A DNA stretch of 64,000 nt. It comes from Floridanema aerugineum (GTDB lineage: Bacteria; Cyanobacteriota; Cyanobacteriia; Cyanobacteriales; Aerosakkonemataceae). A model generated the notes under the pieces. That model worked only from the letters and a program-made list of their open reading frames with translations. It searched no databases and was not told where the DNA came from. Of the stretch, positions 59,914-64,000 are shown piece by piece. A program made the position numbers and the translations under genes. The stretch covers positions 9,915 through 73,914 of the forward strand of contig NZ_JBHFNQ010000257.1 in NCBI RefSeq assembly GCF_041929345.1. Reading direction: 5' to 3'. Position 1 is the first letter of the stretch; the number at the start of each line of letters is the position of its first letter.

Positions 59914-60771
59914 ATGTTTACCCAAGATGCAGTCACTCAACTACGAGAAAAAATTCAGCAAAAAGCGATCGCCACACCTTTAACTAAACAACCAATCTCG
60001 ACAGCATATATCCAAGCAGGTAAAGGTGGAATTCCCATTTTGTTATTACATGGTTTTGATAGTTCGCTGTTGGAATTTTATCGCCTGTTACCTTTACTAG
60101 CTGCTAAAAATGAAACTTGGGCGATCGATTTATTAGGTTTCGGATTTACAGATAGAATTAAAGGCGTTAATTTCAATCCAGCTACTATTAAAACTCATCT
60201 CTACTCTTGCTGGAAAACTCTCATAAATCAACCAATGATTTTGTTAGGTTGTTCGCTGGGAGGTGCAGCAGCAATTGATTTTACTATTACCTATCCCCAA
60301 GCAGTAAAAAAGTTAATATTAGTTGACAGCGTTGGTTATTCGGGGAGTTTCCCTTTCGGAAAATATCTCTTTCCTCCCTACGATTACTTAGCAGTAGAAT
60401 ATTGGCGACAACGCAAACTTCAAGCCTTAAATCTAGTTAAACTGATTAATAGTAATTCTGCTGATTCATTAGCCCTTAAATCTGTTACATTACATATTGA
60501 AATGCCCAGATGGGTAGAAGCAATGATTAGTTTTACTAAAAGTGGCGGCTACAATTGGTTAGGTGATAAAATTGCCCAGATTGATAAATCAACTCTCATC
60601 CTTTGGGGCGAGTCGGATGAAACATTGGGAACAGAAGATGCTAAGAAATTTCAGCGAGATATTGCCCATAGTAAACTAATATGGATTAAAGATTGTGGTC
60701 ATGCACCGCAACTGGAACAACCACAAATAATCGCCGAACATATTCTCGCTTTCGCCCAAGATTCGGACTGA
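59914..60771 (+). CDS. Alpha/beta hydrolase
   Basis: 285 residues with the classical triad elements: oxyanion loop ILLLHGFDSS (about 42-51), nucleophile elbow LLGCSLGGAA (Ser about 111), acid ILWGESDETLG and His in DCGHAPQLEQP. Sequence resembles the large MhpC/epoxide-hydrolase-like group, common in cyanobacteria. No signal peptide. The substrate cannot be told. The next gene follows at 30 nt on the same strand. Confidence 0.93.
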   Translation: MFTQDAVTQLREKIQQKAIATPLTKQPISTAYIQAGKGGIPILLLHGFDSSLLEFYRLLPLLAAKNETWAIDLLGFGFTDRIKGVNFNPATIKTHLYSCWKTLINQPMILLGCSLGGAAAIDFTITYPQAVKKLILVDSVGYSGSFPFGKYLFPPYDYLAVEYWRQRKLQALNLVKLINSNSADSLALKSVTLHIEMPRWVEAMISFTKSGGYNWLGDKIAQIDKSTLILWGESDETLGTEDAKKFQRDIAHSKLIWIKDCGHAPQLEQPQIIAEHILAFAQDSD

Positions 60772-60801
60772 CACATCTTTTGTTAAAGATTTCTTTTAAT
60801 T

Positions 60802-62535
60802 ATGGCTAACCAAGAAAGACTGCGCCAAGAGTTAATCAGATTAGATGGACGTGGATACAAAGCTTACCAAGATATACAAGGAAGTTACGATTTTGCGGAT
60901 TTTACTTTGATAATCGATCGCGTACAAGGCGATCCTTTTGCTAGTCCCAGTCACATTCGAGTTAAAGTTCCAATGACTGTCGCTAAATTTCCAGCGGAAC
61001 TTTACCAAACTAAAAGCCGAGAAATCGCTTTACGAGATTATTTAACTCGATATTTTGATGTTTGTACTCAGAAGTTTAAGCAAAAAAGAGGTACTGGAAA
61101 TAGTGGATTAATTTCTATTTTACCAGTCGGTCAAGAAGTTTTAGAGCGTAATTCTGTAATTATAAATAACGAATTTGTCGAAGTGCGTTTTGTAGTGGGA
61201 TTACCTGCTGGCGGACGGAGAATTTTAGGCTATCAAGCGATCGAAATGCTTGGCGATCAAGTCCCGCAACTTGTGAATTTAGCACTTAAATATCAGCGTT
61301 TAGATGCTAAGAAAATTCAACGTCATGTAGAAACTGTTGAAGATGCAGATTGGCTAAGACAGGAATTAGTAAATAAGGGGTTAGTGGCTTTTGTTGCTGA
61401 TGGGGCGATTCTACCTCGGCGTAGTGGAGTTGACGATCGACCTTTGGCGGAAAGTGCGATCGCTTTTCAATCCCCAGAATCTTTGAAAGTTGCATTCGAT
61501 CGTCCCAATCAAGGTTTAATTACTGGTATGGGAATTCCCGCAGGTGTAACCCTAATTGTTGGCGGCGGATATCACGGCAAATCTACCTTATTAAGGGCGA
61601 TAGAAGTAGGAATTTATAATCACATTCCCGATGATGGTAGAGAGTTTGTAGTTACGAATCCAGCCGCAGTAAAAATTCGTGCTGAAGACGGTAGATCTGT
61701 TGCTAACGTTGACATTTCGCCATTTATTAGTAACTTGCCTCAAGACCGTTCAACCACTAACTTTTCAACCACGAATGCCAGTGGTAGCACTTCCCAAGCT
61801 GCGAATATTATGGAAGCTTTAGAAGCGGGAAGCAAAGTATTATTAATAGATGAAGATACTGCCGCTACAAACTTCATGATTCGTGACCAAAGAATGCAAG
61901 CGTTAATCGCCAAAAATCAAGAACCAATCACCCCATTTATTGATAAAGTCCGGCAATTGTACGCCGATTATAATGTGTCTTCAATCTTAGTAATGGGCGG
62001 TAGCGGTGATTATTTTGAAGTCGCAGATACAGTGATGGCGATGCAAAATTTTCAGCCGCAAGATGTGACCGCAAAAGCTAAAGAAATCGCCAATCAATAT
62101 GCTAACCAAAGACAAGCTGAAGGTGGGGAAAAGTTCGGTCAAATTATGCCACGCATTCCAATTCCTGAAACGATCGATCCTAGCTATCGTCAAAAACAAG
62201 TAAGATTAAAAGTCAGAGATGTTGACGAAATGGTATTTGGCGGCGAAGATATTGACTTATCTGCTGTGGAACAAATAGTAGATAAAGCACAGTCGAGGGC
62301 GATCGCAGAAGCGATGGTTTATGCAGTTCGAGAATATGCGAATAAAACTGCTACTTTGCCCGAAATTCTTAATCAAATTATGGCAGATATCGAGTCGAGA
62401 GGATTGGATATTTTGACTCGTTTCCCGCAAGGAGATTTGGCAGTTTTCCGCAAATTTGAGTTAGCAGCGGCGATTAATCGATTGCGATCGCTAAACTGCC
62501 AAAAATCAGACAAAGCTTTACACTCCCCAAAGTAA
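60802..62535 (+). CDS. ABC-class ATPase domain protein (ABC_ATPase, PF09818-type)
   Basis: 577 residues. The N-terminal DUF part begins QERLRQELIRLDGRGYKAYQ; the P-loop is VGGGYHGKSTLLRAIE (about 250-265), a signature-like segment is RSVANVDISPFIS, and Walker B is SKVLLIDEDTAATNFM (about 343-358). These predicted soluble ATPases have no membrane domain and no known function. It starts 30 nt after the alpha/beta hydrolase gene and a good terminator follows at 62614. Confidence 0.92.
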   Translation: MANQERLRQELIRLDGRGYKAYQDIQGSYDFADFTLIIDRVQGDPFASPSHIRVKVPMTVAKFPAELYQTKSREIALRDYLTRYFDVCTQKFKQKRGTGNSGLISILPVGQEVLERNSVIINNEFVEVRFVVGLPAGGRRILGYQAIEMLGDQVPQLVNLALKYQRLDAKKIQRHVETVEDADWLRQELVNKGLVAFVADGAILPRRSGVDDRPLAESAIAFQSPESLKVAFDRPNQGLITGMGIPAGVTLIVGGGYHGKSTLLRAIEVGIYNHIPDDGREFVVTNPAAVKIRAEDGRSVANVDISPFISNLPQDRSTTNFSTTNASGSTSQAANIMEALEAGSKVLLIDEDTAATNFMIRDQRMQALIAKNQEPITPFIDKVRQLYADYNVSSILVMGGSGDYFEVADTVMAMQNFQPQDVTAKAKEIANQYANQRQAEGGEKFGQIMPRIPIPETIDPSYRQKQVRLKVRDVDEMVFGGEDIDLSAVEQIVDKAQSRAIAEAMVYAVREYANKTATLPEILNQIMADIESRGLDILTRFPQGDLAVFRKFELAAAINRLRSLNCQKSDKALHSPK

Positions 62536-62613
62536 CCAAACTTCACCCAAAAGTGTGAACCAAGCAATAGTAACTTCAGGCTTTAATAAAAGTACAGTAG
62601 ATGCACCCTGATG

Positions 62614-62637
62614 AAACCCCTCGAAAGAGGGGTTTTT
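62614..62637 (+). terminator. Rho-independent terminator
   Basis: Stem AAACCCCTC GAAA GAGGGGTTT followed by a T run, 79 nt after the ABC-class ATPase stop. Confidence 0.92.
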
Positions 62638-62745
62638 TGTTTATGAGCTTCCCAAAACCTTACAGTTAAATTACAATAATTGCTAACAACTAAATATTTT
62701 GCGAATATTGAATTAAGCAACATAACTTACTTTTAAGTAGAAAAT

Positions 62746-63240
62746 ATGATTCAGTTCTTACGTTTTGTAGGCTTGACTTCCCCATTATTAGCAGTTCAAA
62801 CCTTGGCTTTGATGTCAGTTCAAGTCCTGGCTGTTTCCTTTACGCCAACAGCAACAACTAGAAACTCCCAGGAAATATTAGTAGCAAATAATCAGCGAAT
62901 TTTACAAATAATTCCCCAATTAGACGGTAATGCCTATTTAATGGGTAACGGTGGTACATTCGTCGGTTTAGTTTCTAGCGATCGCACCGCTAGTAATTCT
63001 ATTTGCAATCCTTCAGGGCCTTTTGGTAGTCGAAATGGCGTATTAAGTATTAGAAACCGAGCGGGAAATTTAGGTAATTTGTTCTCCCAAATAAGTGCTT
63101 ACAATAGTAATGCTAACCAGCCACCCATCTTAATTTACCAAGGCAAAAGGATGGTTTTTTTAACTAAAAATACCAGGTTAGATAAAACTCTTGATCCAGA
63201 TCTATTGTTGGATACTTTGTGTCCGAGAAATTCTCTATAA
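62746..63240 (+). CDS. Conserved secreted hypothetical protein
   Basis: 164 residues. Hydrophobic signal region (about 5-30, VQTLALMSVQVLAVSF) then a Thr/Ser-rich stretch and a globular part with GNAYLMGNGGTFVGLVSSD and two cysteines (SICNPSGPFGSR, DTLCPRNSL) that could form a disulfide. I recall similar short periplasmic cyanobacterial proteins but no functional name. It is flanked by terminators on both sides, so it is probably transcribed alone. Confidence 0.75.
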   Translation: MIQFLRFVGLTSPLLAVQTLALMSVQVLAVSFTPTATTRNSQEILVANNQRILQIIPQLDGNAYLMGNGGTFVGLVSSDRTASNSICNPSGPFGSRNGVLSIRNRAGNLGNLFSQISAYNSNANQPPILIYQGKRMVFLTKNTRLDKTLDPDLLLDTLCPRNSL

Positions 63241-63260
63241 ATCAAAATTTCCTGAATGTT

Positions 63261-63327
63261 AAAAACCCGGTTTCTCTCTATTAATTTACTATTAACTGCA
63301 CACCCAAATCCCAGAAACCGGGTTTTT
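63261..63327 (+). terminator. Hairpin AAAAACCCGGTTTCT
   Basis: 15-bp perfect arms AAAAACCCGGTTTCT / AGAAACCGGGTTTTT with a loop of about 37 nt, 20 nt after the stop codon. May also be one of the dispersed palindromes. Confidence 0.7.
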
Positions 63328-63393
63328 GTTGTCGGGAGAGAGTCAAAGTTTTATATTTAGCTTTCTTGAGGTTATTAAGGTTAGGCTGAAAAT

Positions 63394-63795
63394 ATGCCCT
63401 TTACTTATAATCGTACTATCCGCTTTCAAGACACTGACGCAGCTGGCGTTGTTTACTTTGCCAATGTTTTAGCAATTTGCCATGAAGCTTATGAAGAATC
63501 CCTAAATGTATCTAACATTAATCTTCAGCTATTTTTTAGAAACAATGATTTTGCTATTCCCATTGTTCATGCTAGTGTTGACTTTTTGCGTCCGATGTTT
63601 TGTGGCGATCGCATATCAATCAACCTATCACCTAACCAATTAAACCCCCAAAAATTTGAAATCAACTATCAAATTATCACCCCAGAAAACGAGATAATAT
63701 CTAAAGCAATTACCAGACATATTTGTATCGATCCAACTACAAGAACCAGAAAAGAATTACCATTAGAAATGATTCACTGGTTACAAGTTACTTAA
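63394..63795 (+). CDS. menI: Hotdog thioesterase, probable 1,4-dihydroxy-2-naphthoyl-CoA hydrolase
   Basis: 133 residues, single hotdog domain of the 4-hydroxybenzoyl-CoA thioesterase type. The catalytic Asp is in RFQDTDAAGVVYFANVL (Asp13/Asp15), and the length and sequence match the cyanobacterial enzyme Slr0204, which removes CoA during phylloquinone synthesis. Phylloquinone is the A1 acceptor of photosystem I. No other men genes are in the window, so the assignment rests on sequence alone. Confidence 0.85.
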   Translation: MPFTYNRTIRFQDTDAAGVVYFANVLAICHEAYEESLNVSNINLQLFFRNNDFAIPIVHASVDFLRPMFCGDRISINLSPNQLNPQKFEINYQIITPENEIISKAITRHICIDPTTRTRKELPLEMIHWLQVT

Positions 63796-63796
63796 A

Positions 63797-64000
63797 ACCG
63801 GGTACGTTGTTGGGCATTTGAACAAAAAAGAAAAAAGCAAAAAAGCAAACAAAAAACAACAAATAAATATTTTTATATATACAAATAAAATACCCATAAA
63901 AAAATTACCATTTTAATTTATCCACTGTTAAAAATTTAATAAAAACCGGTTACTTTTTTGCGATTTAGCGATATCGGTAAGTGCGCTAATGCGCAACAAC
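63797..64000. repeat. Palindromic repeat of the GTACGTTGTTG family, copy 3, cut by the window edge
   Basis: GGGTACGTTGTTGGGCATTTG lies at the left, then about 150 nt of A-rich sequence, and GTGCGCTAATGCGCAACAAC at the window end. The two arms match those of 41856-41915, so this looks like a copy split by A-rich insertion, or two copies. Confidence 0.55.

Overview
The window reads as AT-rich chromosomal DNA of a cyanobacterium, probably filamentous and non-heterocystous (Oscillatoriales-like). The evidence is the many HIP1-type GCGATCGC words, a high-light-inducible protein, a cyanobacterial FtsH, an RRM protein of the cold-inducible Rbp type, NrtS, a biliverdin-type phytochrome kinase, many pentapeptide-repeat proteins, Uma2 and Rpn nuclease families, and dense dispersed palindromic repeats. 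No rRNA, tRNA, CRISPR array, complete insertion sequence or prophage was recognised.

Layout. 0-5 kb: a sensor kinase cut by the window edge, a response regulator that lacks an output domain, a Hlip gene with two HLR1-like boxes, ftsH, a small winged-helix protein and htpX. 5-16 kb: a truncated Uma2 relic, a polysaccharide deacetylase lipoprotein, an unusual pentapeptide/periplasmic-binding fusion, a bacteriophytochrome kinase, DUF99 and J-domain proteins, and two acylphosphatase genes, one fused to a hydrolase-like domain. 16-20.6 kb: CPBP protease, Uma2, Rpn with a tandem partial duplication, M28 peptidase, two secreted DUF4214 proteins. 20.7-27 kb: a MarR/efflux region holding only the last 37 or so codons of an emrA-like gene, then aldo/keto reductase, MFS, quinone oxidoreductase and EmrB-like genes. 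27-29.2 kb: a retropepsin-like pair, a frameshifted Rpn gene and two unknown overlapping genes. 29.4-36.3 kb: two paralogous pentapeptide proteins flanking anti-sigma/ECF sigma, nrtS, a CcdA/thioredoxin pair and a cupin. 36.5-44.2 kb: DUF815 ATPase, TerB, a large hybrid kinase, Rbp, an IF-3 gene and a HEAT-repeat pair. 44.6-49.6 kb: purine genes (XdhC, guanine deaminase, NCS2 permease) and an EF-hand lipoprotein. 49.8-56.2 kb: adhE, pflB and pflA on one strand, a fermentation module. 57-64 kb: housekeeping and conserved cyanobacterial genes.

Most notable: (1) the IF-3-like gene at 42683-43171 has no ATG, GTG or TTG start ahead of its conserved N-domain, but a GAGG Shine-Dalgarno is followed by ATT ATC, as in the AUU start of enterobacterial infC; the left-edge kinase also seems to start at ATT. 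(2) Two structurally different multi-palindrome repeat families share the terminal sequence CTCAGATCTTGCACC. One copy carries a nested 108-bp element with perfect 15-bp ends, and another supplies the stop codon of a truncated nuclease gene. (3) There are several unusual or degenerate fusions: acylphosphatase plus hydrolase-like domain, both lacking a key residue, and pentapeptide repeats joined to a sugar-binding-protein fold. (4) nrtS overlaps the 5' end of the ECF sigma gene in antisense. I did not find one clear, wholly new multi-gene system. The best candidates for undescribed biology are the fusion proteins, the AUU-start IF-3 paralogue and the repeat families.
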